A stretch of DNA of 10,183 bases, taken from Acidobacteriota bacterium (GTDB lineage: Bacteria; Acidobacteriota; Vicinamibacteria; Vicinamibacterales; UBA2999). Of this stretch, positions 1 through 6,494 are shown in pieces. The position numbers and the translations under genes were made by a program. Below the pieces are notes generated by a model that saw only the letters and a program-made list of their open reading frames with translations, ran no database searches and had not been told where the DNA came from. The stretch spans positions 1 to 10,183 of the forward strand of contig CANJYC010000049.1 of assembly GCA_947478985.1 (NCBI GenBank). Direction: 5' to 3'. The first letter of the stretch is position 1. Each line of letters begins with the position of its first letter.

Positions 1-1451
1 CACTGCCGGCCGATGGCGTCGGTGACGTCGAAATCGACTTTCGGGCCGTAAAACGCGCCATCGCCCTCATTAAGGGTGTAGGCCTGGCCGGTGTTGTCGA
101 GGGCCTGCCGCAGCGAGGCTTCGGCATGATCCCAGGTGGCAACCTCTCCCAGGAACGCCTCGGGCCGGGTCGACAGCTTCACCGAGTAGGTGAGGCCGAA
201 GTCGCCGTAGACACGCTGCACCAGGCGCAGGAGCTTTTCGACTTCCTCGGCAATCTGCGACTCCATGACGAAGCAGTGGGCATCGTCCTGGCTGAACTGG
301 CGGACGCGCGTCAGCCCGGACAGGACGCCTGACGCTTCATTGCGGTGCAGGGCGGTCTGTTCGTGCAGGCGCAGGGGCAGGTCCTTGTAGCTGCGGACCT
401 CGCTCGCGAAGATGAGCATGTGGCCCGGGCAGTTCATCGCCTTCAGGGCCATCTGCTCGCCTTCGTCGGCACCTTCGACCAGGAACATGTTCTGGCGATA
501 GTGCTGCCAGTGGCCGGAAGTTTCCCAGAGTGACTTGTTGAAGACGATGGGCGCCTTCACCTCGACGTAACCGCCGGGGAAGAGCACGCCGCGCATGTAA
601 TCGGCCAGGGTGTTGTAAATCGTGGTGCCCTTGGCGAGCCAGAAGGTCGCGCCCGGCGCCCACGGATGGAACATGAAGAGCTTCTGATCCCGGCCAATCT
701 TCCGGTGGTCGCGCTTCTTCGCTTCCTCCAGGCGATGCAGGTGCTCCTGCAACTCCTTCTCGGAGAGAAACGCGGTGCCGTAGATCCGCTGCATCGGCTG
801 ATTGCGAGCGTCGCCCTTCCAGTACGCGTTCGAGGTGCTGAGCAGCTTGAACGCCTTGAGCTTGCCGGTGGAGGGGACGTGCGGGCCGACGCAGAAGTCG
901 ACGAACGTCTCGCGGTCCTTGATCGTGTAGCAGGAGACCTCGGGCTGTCCGGCGGTCTTCTCGTCGATGAGCTGTACCTTCAGCGGTTCACCGCGGCCGC
1001 CGAAGAACACCTTGGCGTCATCGCGGTTCCAGGCCTGCCGCTCGTAGGGCAGATCCTGCTGTACCAGTTCGCGCATCCGCTTCTCGATGGTCTCGAGGTC
1101 CTCGGGGACGAATGGGCGCGCGACCACGAAGTCGTAAAAGAAGCCCTCGTCGGTGGCAGGGCCGATGCCGCACTGCGCGCCGGGGAAGAGGTGCGTGACT
1201 GCCGCGGCCAGCAGGTGCGCGGTGCTGTGCCGGACCAGTTGCAGCGCGTCGGGGTTGTCCCCGGTCACGATCTTCACCGCGGCGTCCTGGGTGAGCGGGT
1301 AGGAGAGATCGACCAGCCGGCCATCGACGGTCGCGGCCACTGCAGCCTTGAGCAGGCGCGGCGAGATCGCGGCCGCGATGTCCCGCACGGGGGTGCCCGC
1401 GGACACAGCGCGGCTGGATCCGTCCGGCAGCGTGATGGCGATCTGGCTCAC
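1..1451 (-). CDS. thrS: Threonine--tRNA ligase (ThrRS), 3' end outside window
   Basis: Class II aminoacyl-tRNA synthetase that charges tRNA-Thr in the cytoplasm. It is read from a GTG at 1451, and 483 codons run without a stop to the window edge (the family is about 640 aa), so the end of the catalytic domain and the anticodon-binding domain are missing here. The N-terminal TGS domain (about residues 1-61, starting MSQIAITLPDGS) fixes the start; an in-frame TAG lies a few codons upstream and no other start codon lies between. The editing domain carries H75xxxH79 and C187xxxH191. The catalytic core shows the zinc ligands C341 (in MNCPGH) and H392 (in QDDAH), and motif 2 arginine R370 (in HRNE); the third zinc ligand lies beyond the window. 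The last visible residues, FYGPKVDFDVTDAIGRQ, are typical ThrRS. It sits downstream of a tRNA-Val gene. Identification is secure. Confidence 0.97.
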   Translation of the reverse strand, partial: MSQIAITLPDGSSRAVSAGTPVRDIAAAISPRLLKAAVAATVDGRLVDLSYPLTQDAAVKIVTGDNPDALQLVRHSTAHLLAAAVTHLFPGAQCGIGPATDEGFFYDFVVARPFVPEDLETIEKRMRELVQQDLPYERQAWNRDDAKVFFGGRGEPLKVQLIDEKTAGQPEVSCYTIKDRETFVDFCVGPHVPSTGKLKAFKLLSTSNAYWKGDARNQPMQRIYGTAFLSEKELQEHLHRLEEAKKRDHRKIGRDQKLFMFHPWAPGATFWLAKGTTIYNTLADYMRGVLFPGGYVEVKAPIVFNKSLWETSGHWQHYRQNMFLVEGADEGEQMALKAMNCPGHMLIFASEVRSYKDLPLRLHEQTALHRNEASGVLSGLTRVRQFSQDDAHCFVMESQIAEEVEKLLRLVQRVYGDFGLTYSVKLSTRPEAFLGEVATWDHAEASLRQALDNTGQAYTLNEGDGAFYGPKVDFDVTDAIGRQ

Positions 1452-1549
1452 GGGAATCTTCTGTCTATCGACGCGGGTCTACGGTCGTCCGTAACAACAC
1501 CTTCTGTCCGCTGCCGTAGACCGGACACCGCAGACCGAAGAACAGATAG
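1452..1549 (-). promoter_or_regulatory. thrS leader with competing inverted repeats
   Basis: These 98 nt lie between the tRNA-Val 3' end and the thrS GTG. On the minus strand, two 10-nt copies, CGGTCTGCGG (1537-1528) and CGGTCTACGG (1523-1514), precede the segment CCGTAGACC (1484-1476). The second copy pairs with that segment over 9 perfect base pairs, and the first over 9 pairs with one G-U. A separate 6-bp hairpin, TGTCCG (1527-1522) with CGGACA (1510-1505), overlaps the second copy. No T-run follows, so this does not look like an intrinsic terminator. It may be an autoregulatory leader or only a spacer structure. The ribosome-binding site is weak (AGAAGA just before TTCCC-GTG). I see no recognisable tRNA-Thr anticodon mimic. 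Confidence 0.4.
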
Positions 1550-1633
1550 TGGTAGGCGCGGGTGGACTCGAACCACTGACCTCCTCCGTGTCAGGGAGGC
1601 GCTCTAACCAGCTGAGCTACGCGCCTATCTGTT
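1541..1633 (-). repeat. 9-bp inverted repeat flanking the tRNA-Val
   Basis: On the plus strand AACAGATAG (1541-1549) and CTATCTGTT (1625-1633) are exact reverse complements, separated by the tRNA body. In the precursor RNA the seven leader bases next to position 1 can pair with the trailer just after CCA. This prolongs the 7-bp acceptor stem by another 7 bp across a six-base bulge (A73, CCA, CT). It is probably a pre-tRNA processing structure. Confidence 0.6.
1550..1626 (-). tRNA. tRNA-Val (anticodon GAC), CCA encoded
   Basis: A full cloverleaf reads on the minus strand. The acceptor stem AGGCGCG/CGCGCCT has 7 perfect pairs (1620-1626 with 1554-1560). It is followed by T8-A9, a D-arm with GCTC/GAGC, and an anticodon arm CCTCC/GGAGG with loop CTGACAC, giving anticodon GAC (valine codons GUC and GUU). 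The variable loop has 5 nt, and the T-arm has loop TTCGAGT with GTGG/CCAC; the outermost T-stem pair (49-65) is an A-C mismatch. The discriminator is A73, and CCA is encoded (1552-1550). The gene lies between ctpA and thrS in the same orientation, with a good -10 box upstream. Confidence 0.97.
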
Positions 1634-1720
1634 GTGAATTCAGGCGTTAACCCGAACGGACAGTATAGCGAAAAGCGGGGGCGCTGTGGAAGGGGAGTCG
1701 AAGGGGAACCAGACTCTCAG
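1627..1720. other. Intergenic region ctpA to tRNA-Val
   Basis: These 94 bases hold the putative tRNA promoter and a short GGGGA-rich repetition near 1695-1710. Only a weak 5-bp stem (GAGTC/GACTC) follows ctpA, with no T-run, so I see no intrinsic terminator. Read-through from ctpA into the tRNA is possible. Confidence 0.5.
1662..1691 (-). promoter_or_regulatory. Putative sigma70-type promoter for tRNA-Val
   Basis: On the minus strand a -10 box TATACT lies at 1667-1662, with a weak -35 TTCCAC at 1691-1686 and an 18-bp spacer. Transcription would begin near 1655, giving a leader of about 29 nt before the tRNA. The -10 is one mismatch from the TATAAT consensus and stands out in this GC-rich sequence; the -35 is poor. 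It could also feed thrS by read-through. Confidence 0.5.
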
Positions 1721-2881
1721 TTACGACTTGGCGATGCGCTCGAGCCCTTTCTGCAGCGTGGCGTCCACGGTGGGAGCCTCAGCGCCGAACTCCACCTCCG
1801 GTTGTTCGACGACATCATCGGGCTGAAGGCCCTTCTCGTGGATAACTTCGCCCTTGGGCGTGAGATACCGAACCGTCGACACGAACAGGGCGCTGCCATC
1901 GGGGAGTCTGATGAGTTGCTGGCGCGCGGCCCTGCCGAGCGTCTGCTCACCGACAAGGGCGGCGCGCTGGTTGCCGGAGAGCGCGGCGGCGAAAACTTCG
2001 GCCGCGCCGGCGGTCCCCTGATCGACCAGCAGCACGACGGGGGCGGCAATGGCGCCGTCGCCGTCGCCGGTCGTCACGGCCTCGCGCTTGTCGCCCTTGG
2101 TCTGGCGGCTGGCCAGGGTGCCCGATTTCACGAACAGACGCGCCGTCGCAATCCCGTCGTCGAGGTCGCCCCGGGCGGTTCCGCGGATGTCGATCAGGAA
2201 GCGTGTCGCCTTCGTCTTGCTCAACGCGTCGATGGCCTGTTTCAGGCGGATCGGAGAATCCTTGGTGAACTCGAGCACCCGCACGTAGCCGGTTGGTCCG
2301 TCCGCCATGCGCGACGTCATCTCCGGCGTCGTGATGCGCTCGCGGGTGACTTCGAGTTCATGCGGATCCGCGGCGCTGCCACGGATGATCAGGAGGTGCA
2401 CTTTTGTGCCGACGGCGCCGTGCAGCAGGCGCGTGCCTTCGTAGGCGGACATGTCACGCGTCGGACGGCCGTCGATCGCGCGGATGAAGTCGCCGCTCCG
2501 CAACCCGGCGCGTGCGGCTGGTGAACCGTCGCGGGCCGAGACCACGCGCAGGTAGTACTGCCGGGTGACCGTGACGCCTATTTCGGCAGGGCCCGTGGTG
2601 CTCGCGTTGGTGTCGACGGTCTTCGCCAGATCCGGCGTGAGGTAGGCGCTCTCCGGGTCGAGCCCGTCAGCCAGGCCCTTCATCGCCCCCTTCATCGCAT
2701 CGGTCACGTTGACCTCTTCGACGTAGTTGTTCAGGACGAGAGAGATGACGTCTTCAAAGACCCTGAGGTGCTGGTAGGTGTCGTCCTTGGCGAGGACCTG
2801 TCCGAGATATCCACCGAGGACGGCGAACACGATGACAGGCACCGAAACGGCGAGGACGAAGTTGCGGGTCCTGGAGGTCAT
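1721..2881 (-). CDS. S41 (CtpA-like) PDZ protein, predicted inactive protease
   Basis: C-terminal processing peptidase family protein of 386 aa. Active members cleave envelope proteins from their C-termini, often peptidoglycan hydrolases, using a Ser-Lys dyad. Residues 8-30 form an uncleaved-looking membrane anchor, so the rest should face the periplasm. A PDZ domain spans about 96-180 (SPAARAGLRSGDFIRAIDG core), and the S41 fold about 190-360. The motif that should carry the nucleophile reads GTAGAAE (289-295), with Gly292 at the serine position. The lysine position 25 residues on is Arg317 (GEQTLGRAARQ). The accessory Gln321 is kept. The RNNPGG-like motif is eroded to DIRGTARGD (231-239). 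All catalytic groups except Gln are therefore missing, while fold and length look intact. The ATG is preceded by GGGAG at 2896-2892, which lies just before the envC stop; the gene follows envC by 17 nt, so they form an operon. Family assignment is firm and inactivity is inferred. Confidence 0.9.
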   Translation of the reverse strand: MTSRTRNFVLAVSVPVIVFAVLGGYLGQVLAKDDTYQHLRVFEDVISLVLNNYVEEVNVTDAMKGAMKGLADGLDPESAYLTPDLAKTVDTNASTTGPAEIGVTVTRQYYLRVVSARDGSPAARAGLRSGDFIRAIDGRPTRDMSAYEGTRLLHGAVGTKVHLLIIRGSAADPHELEVTRERITTPEMTSRMADGPTGYVRVLEFTKDSPIRLKQAIDALSKTKATRFLIDIRGTARGDLDDGIATARLFVKSGTLASRQTKGDKREAVTTGDGDGAIAAPVVLLVDQGTAGAAEVFAAALSGNQRAALVGEQTLGRAARQQLIRLPDGSALFVSTVRYLTPKGEVIHEKGLQPDDVVEQPEVEFGAEAPTVDATLQKGLERIAKS

Positions 2882-2898
2882 CGACAGTCAGCTCCCAG

Positions 2899-4044
2899 TT
2901 AACGAGTCTCGAGCCATTGTAGGGGATCGACAGAGCGACCGTCGATGCGCATCTCGAAGTAGAGTGCGGCCGGTCCGGCCGGCGCCGTGCCGACCCGGCC
3001 GACCTCGCCACCGGCCTCAATAGCCTGTCCACGCTCGACCGTCGCTGAAGACAGATAGCCGTAGAGCGAGTAGTTGTTGCCGCCGTGGTCCACGATGACG
3101 AGCTGCCCGAATCCGGTAAAGGGGGCGGCGTAGGCCACGGTGCCCCCATGGACGGCAGTGACGGGGGTGCCGGCCGGTGACCCGATTTCAATACCGTTTC
3201 TGACGGCCGGTGCGCCTGGACGGTTGGCGGCGCCGCCGAATCGTGCGGTAACAGGCCCCGGGGCGGGCCATTGCAGCGCGCCACGGAACGGGCCCAGCGG
3301 CAGCGTGAGCGGTTCGACGGTTCGGCCCGCGGCCAGGTCGGCGACCTGCTGTTGCAGCCGCTGTTGGGCCACCTCCAGCTCGCCGGCCAGCTGCGCATTC
3401 AGATCGCGTTGTGAGTCAATACGCGCCATGAGCGCGGTCCGCGCCGTGATGGCCTGCTCCGCGGCGGCGCGACCCGCCAGCGCTTCGGATTCTTTCGCAC
3501 GAAGCTCGGTGGCCGTTCGCTCGAGCGCGGCCCGTTCAACACCCAACGCTGCAAGCGTCCGCTTGTGCTCCGCGGCGCGTTCGGCGCTGATCTTCGTGAG
3601 CGCGCTGATGGCACGGGCTGTCCGGCCGAGGTCCCGTGCCCCGTCTGACTCGAGCAGGAGCCGCGCATAGCCGCCGCGCCCACGCTTGTAGAGGTCGACA
3701 AGCTGGGCCTTGAGATTTGGCAGCTGCGCCGCCTGCTGCTGTTCGAGGGCTGCAAGCCGCGCATCGGTCTCCGCCAGCGCCGTCCGGGCTTCGGTGGCTG
3801 CCGCCTCGGCACTGGTGACGCGTTCCACCTGGATATCGCGTTCGATTTCGAGCGCGCGGAGATCGCCGACGAGAGTGCGCGACCGGCCGGCCAGCTGCTC
3901 CGCCTCTCGCTGGAGGGCGGCGATGCGCGCGGCCACACGCCGTGTCAGAGGGTCCGTGGAAGGACGCGAGGGCAGCTGCGCGGCGTTCGACACCGACAGG
4001 GTCAGCAGCACAAGCAGGAGTATGGCGAAGGACCGACGGCGCAC
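2899..4044 (-). CDS. envC: EnvC-like murein hydrolase activator (LytM factor)
   Basis: Predicted periplasmic activator of N-acetylmuramoyl-L-alanine amidases that split septal peptidoglycan during division. It has 381 aa. A signal peptide covers residues 1 to about 22 (MRRR, a hydrophobic core, then SNA-AQ). A long Ala/Arg/Glu-rich coiled coil spans about 34-240, and a C-terminal M23/LytM domain about 255-378. The LytM active site is fully degenerate. The HxxxD position is R282...E286, the mid-domain His is Tyr330, and the HxH before FE is Ala360-Leu-Tyr362. This loss is characteristic of EnvC-type activators rather than endopeptidases. The start is a GTG, chosen because MRRR plus the hydrophobic stretch makes a proper signal peptide and no upstream in-frame start is near. 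It is the first gene of the envC-ctpA operon and is divergent from ruvX. It could also be called a generic non-catalytic M23 protein. Confidence 0.88.
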   Translation of the reverse strand: MRRRSFAILLLVLLTLSVSNAAQLPSRPSTDPLTRRVAARIAALQREAEQLAGRSRTLVGDLRALEIERDIQVERVTSAEAAATEARTALAETDARLAALEQQQAAQLPNLKAQLVDLYKRGRGGYARLLLESDGARDLGRTARAISALTKISAERAAEHKRTLAALGVERAALERTATELRAKESEALAGRAAAEQAITARTALMARIDSQRDLNAQLAGELEVAQQRLQQQVADLAAGRTVEPLTLPLGPFRGALQWPAPGPVTARFGGAANRPGAPAVRNGIEIGSPAGTPVTAVHGGTVAYAAPFTGFGQLVIVDHGGNNYSLYGYLSSATVERGQAIEAGGEVGRVGTAPAGPAALYFEMRIDGRSVDPLQWLETR

Positions 4045-4067
4045 GAGGCCTAGTATAGAGTCAGGCG
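4045..4067. promoter_or_regulatory. 23-bp divergent control region envC / ruvX
   Basis: Only 23 bp separate the envC GTG (minus) from the ruvX ATG (plus). The AT-rich island CTAGTATAGAG lies inside. Read on the minus strand it gives TATACT (4057-4052), about 7 nt before the envC start; on the plus strand TAGTAT (4051-4056) or TATAGA (4054-4059) lies close to ruvX. No good -35 is visible for either direction. If these are -10 boxes, both transcripts would be leaderless or nearly so. Confidence 0.35.
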
Positions 4068-4532
4068 ATGCGAATCGTGGGGCTGGACGTGGGCGAGCGG
4101 CGCATCGGCGTGGCCGTGAGCGATCCGACCTGCACGCTCGCGCGCCCCGTTGGTGTGCTGCGCGCTGCGGCGCTCAACGCCGAGGCGCTGGCCACGGTGG
4201 CTGATGAAGTGGCCCGACTCGGGCGCGAAGAGGATGGCGTAACCACCATCGTGCTCGGCCTGCCGAAGCACCTCGACGGAACGCCCAATGCCATGACGCC
4301 GCGTATTGAAGCCTTCGCGCAGGCGCTCGGTGCGCGAACCGGACTTCCGGTGGTGCTGCAGGATGAACGGTTGACCAGCCGCGAGGCGGAGAGCCGCCTG
4401 GCGATACGTGAAAAGGACTGGCGTGCGCGCAAGCAGCGGCTCGATGCCGCCGCCGCCGCCATCATCCTTCAGGATTATCTCGATGTCCGGCCGGGACGCC
4501 CTGTACCGACCGTGGAGGAGACGGAGTTCTAG
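4068..4532 (+). CDS. ruvX: RuvX/YqgF, pre-16S rRNA nuclease / Holliday junction resolvase-like
   Basis: YqgF family protein with an RNase H-like fold, 154 aa, close to the usual 140-150. The E. coli member takes part in 16S rRNA 5' end maturation; resolvase activity has also been reported in the family. The expected motifs are all present: MRIVGLDVGERRIGVAVSD at the N-terminus with acidic D7, GLPKHLDG (64-71), QDERLTS (98-104), and DAAAAAIILQDYL near the C-terminus with D126. The ATG start is certain because MRIVGLD is the usual beginning of the family. There is little room for a Shine-Dalgarno sequence (only AGAGTCAGGCG precedes the ATG). Its TAG stop shares one base with the mltG GTG, indicating translational coupling. 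The ruvX-mltG pairing is found in many bacteria. Confidence 0.96.
   Translation: MRIVGLDVGERRIGVAVSDPTCTLARPVGVLRAAALNAEALATVADEVARLGREEDGVTTIVLGLPKHLDGTPNAMTPRIEAFAQALGARTGLPVVLQDERLTSREAESRLAIREKDWRARKQRLDAAAAAIILQDYLDVRPGRPVPTVEETEF
4514..4526 (+). promoter_or_regulatory. Strong ribosome-binding site for mltG within ruvX 3' end
   Basis: GGAGGAG at 4514-4520, followed by ACGGAG at 4521-4526, lies inside the last ruvX codons. The second copy is at optimal distance from the GTG at 4532. This supports the GTG start and coupled translation with ruvX. Confidence 0.65.
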
Positions 4533-5593
4533 TGGCGGACGCGCACACCAGGTCGCATACCCTCGCGCTCATTTTCATCTTCACTGTCGTCATCATCTTT
4601 GGCGGCGCGGTGCTCGCGGGCACGGTCCTCTACCTTCGCATCGAGGAACCCTTCAAGGCGTACGACGCCGCGGAGGTCTATGTCGAGATCCCGGCGGGAG
4701 CCGGTGTCACCGAGATCCGCCGTCGGCTGATCGACGCCGGCGTGGTGCGCGATGCCTATGTCTTTCGCGCCGCGCTCTGGTGGAGTGGTGAGGCGCGCAA
4801 CCTGCAGGCGGGCGAGTACCGCTTTGACCGGCCCGTCAGTCCGCTCGACGTGCTTCGAAAGATCGGTCGCGGTGACGTATACACGCGGCGCATCACCTTC
4901 CCCGAGGGATTGACGATTCCGGAGATGGCTCGAATCTACGAGTTGCGGGGATTCGGAACCGCGCGGGCCTTTCTCGACGCCACACGCGACGTCTCGGCCA
5001 TTCGCGCGCTCGATCCGCTCGCAACCGATCTCGAGGGCTATCTCTTTCCGGAAACCTATGCGCTGCCGCGCCGCGTGGCGGCCTCGCGACTCGTGTCGAT
5101 GATGGTGCAGCGTTTCCTCGCCGTGTACACGGAGCCGCTCCGGGCCTCGGCCACGGCACAGGGGCTCAGCCACCGTCAGGTCGTGGCGCTGGCGTCGCTG
5201 GTGGAGAAGGAGACCGCGAAGCCCGAGGAACGCCCGATGGTGTCGGCGGTGTACCGCAACCGGCTGAAAATCGGCATGCCGATGCAGGCCGATCCGACGG
5301 TGGTCTATGCGCTCCTGCTGGCCGGGCGCTATGACGGCAATATCCACCGCGCTGATCTGGCGCTCGACTCCCCGTACAACACCTACAAGCACCCCGGGCT
5401 GCCCCCGGGACCGATTGCCTCGCCGGGCAAGGCCTCGCTCGAGGCGGCGCTGGCGCCTGCGGCTGTGCCGTATCTCTACTTCGTCAGCCGCAACGACGGG
5501 TCACACGCCTTTGCGGAGACGCTCGCGCAGCACAATGCCAACGTGCGGACGTATCAGGTGTTGTTCTTCCGGCAGCAGCGTCAGGCGCGGTAG
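4532..5593 (+). CDS. mltG: Endolytic murein transglycosylase MltG
   Basis: YceG/MltG family inner-membrane enzyme that cuts nascent glycan strands and is thought to set their length. It has 353 aa. A single transmembrane helix lies at about residues 10-34, so the catalytic part is periplasmic. A LysM-like subdomain spans about 47-115 (VEIPAGAGVTEI onward). The catalytic region carries LASLVEKETAK, where Glu225 corresponds to the catalytic glutamate of E. coli MltG (E218). It is followed by the conserved stretches AVYRNRL, MPMQADPTVVYAL, SPYNTYKHPGLPPGPIASPG and YFVSRNDGSHAF. All hallmarks of an active enzyme are present. The GTG overlaps the ruvX stop (TAGTG). The stop is one base from that of the convergent nadK. 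Confidence 0.97.
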   Translation: MADAHTRSHTLALIFIFTVVIIFGGAVLAGTVLYLRIEEPFKAYDAAEVYVEIPAGAGVTEIRRRLIDAGVVRDAYVFRAALWWSGEARNLQAGEYRFDRPVSPLDVLRKIGRGDVYTRRITFPEGLTIPEMARIYELRGFGTARAFLDATRDVSAIRALDPLATDLEGYLFPETYALPRRVAASRLVSMMVQRFLAVYTEPLRASATAQGLSHRQVVALASLVEKETAKPEERPMVSAVYRNRLKIGMPMQADPTVVYALLLAGRYDGNIHRADLALDSPYNTYKHPGLPPGPIASPGKASLEAALAPAAVPYLYFVSRNDGSHAFAETLAQHNANVRTYQVLFFRQQRQAR

Positions 5594-5594
5594 G

Positions 5595-6494
5595 TCAGCC
5601 GCGTCCTCCGCGTTCGCCCCACTTCAGCTTCTCGCGCAGCAGTTCGAAGTAGCTGCGGGCCGGCGCCTTTACCAGACGCAGCGTGCGCGCCGACTTCTGG
5701 ACGCGGACGACGTCGCCTTTCTTCAGTGGGTAGCCGGTCTGGCCGTCGTAGGTGACGTAGATGTCGCTGGCATCGTCGTCGATGTGCGGGCGCACCTCGA
5801 CGATGGCGCTGCCCGGGATGACGACCGGGCGGTTCGTGAGGGTGTGCGGGGCGATCGGCGTCAGGACGAAGGCATCGACGCCGGGGTGGACGATGGGCCC
5901 GCCCGCCGCGAGCGTATAGCCGGTCGACCCGGTTGCGCTCGCGATGATCAGACCGTCGGCCTTGACCTTGGTGACGAACCCGCCATTGACCGACACCGAC
6001 AACTCGATCATCCGTGACAGCGCACCCTTGGTGAATACGACGTCGTTGAGGACGATGCGCGAGTCGAAGGTCTCGCGGCCTCTGCACAGGTCGGCAGCGA
6101 GGAGGGTGCGTTCGCTCAGCTCGGCGGTGCCGGCCACGACCGAGTCGAGGGTGGCGTAGAGCTCGTCGATGCGCGTTTCCGTGAGGAATCCGAGGCTGCC
6201 GAAGTTCACCCCGAGGATGGGGATGTCACGCCCCGCCGCGGCCGTTCGCGTCGCCATGCTGAGGAGCGTGCCGTCGCCGCCGAGCACGACCACGAGATCG
6301 ACCTCGCGCGGGAGGTCGTCGCGCGACAGTGCGCCAGCGCGCGCCTCAGGACCGGCCGCCGCGGCCGCCTCGGTCTCGAATACGGCATCAATGCCGCGCG
6401 CCTGCAGCCAGGCCTCGAGACGGGTGAGGTGTTCCGCGGCCCCGACGAGGCCGTGCTTGGTGACGATGCCGACGCGACCGATGGTGCTGTTCAT
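5595..6494 (-). CDS. nadK: NAD kinase
   Basis: Cytoplasmic enzyme that phosphorylates NAD to NADP using ATP or polyphosphate. It has 299 aa, normal for the family. The phosphate-binding GGDGT motif is at residues 72-76 (VVVLGGDGTLL), followed by GVNFGSLGFLTE (95-106). The NE/D motif is LNDVVF (149-154), and the glycine-rich KADGLIIASATGSTGYTLAAGGPIVHP stretch lies at about 178-204, which I quote only as a family signature. The C-terminal beta-rich region with DGQTG follows. The ATG overlaps the tlyA stop as ATGA (6494-6491), so it is the translationally coupled last gene of the ymdB-to-nadK operon. No terminator is visible in the one-base gap before the convergent mltG. Confidence 0.97.
   Translation of the reverse strand: MNSTIGRVGIVTKHGLVGAAEHLTRLEAWLQARGIDAVFETEAAAAAGPEARAGALSRDDLPREVDLVVVLGGDGTLLSMATRTAAAGRDIPILGVNFGSLGFLTETRIDELYATLDSVVAGTAELSERTLLAADLCRGRETFDSRIVLNDVVFTKGALSRMIELSVSVNGGFVTKVKADGLIIASATGSTGYTLAAGGPIVHPGVDAFVLTPIAPHTLTNRPVVIPGSAIVEVRPHIDDDASDIYVTYDGQTGYPLKKGDVVRVQKSARTLRLVKAPARSYFELLREKLKWGERGGRG

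Noticed and set aside
1476..1522. Intrinsic terminator after tRNA-Val
   Set aside because: A 9-bp stem exists, but the 29-nt loop and the absence of a T-run downstream on the minus strand argue against it.
666..1607. 313-codon plus-strand open frame opposite thrS
   Set aside because: It lies opposite the clear ThrRS frame and runs through the intergenic region into the tRNA gene, so it is a shadow frame.
1634..2524. 296-codon plus-strand open frame opposite ctpA
   Set aside because: Antisense shadow. It spans the tRNA promoter region and has no domain pattern.
2899..4044. EnvC-like protein as an active M23 endopeptidase
   Set aside because: All zinc-ligand and catalytic positions of LytM are substituted, which fits a non-catalytic activator.
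4529..5392. 287-codon minus-strand open frame opposite mltG
   Set aside because: It is antisense to MltG, which has all family motifs; the frame is rich in Arg/His with no fold signature.
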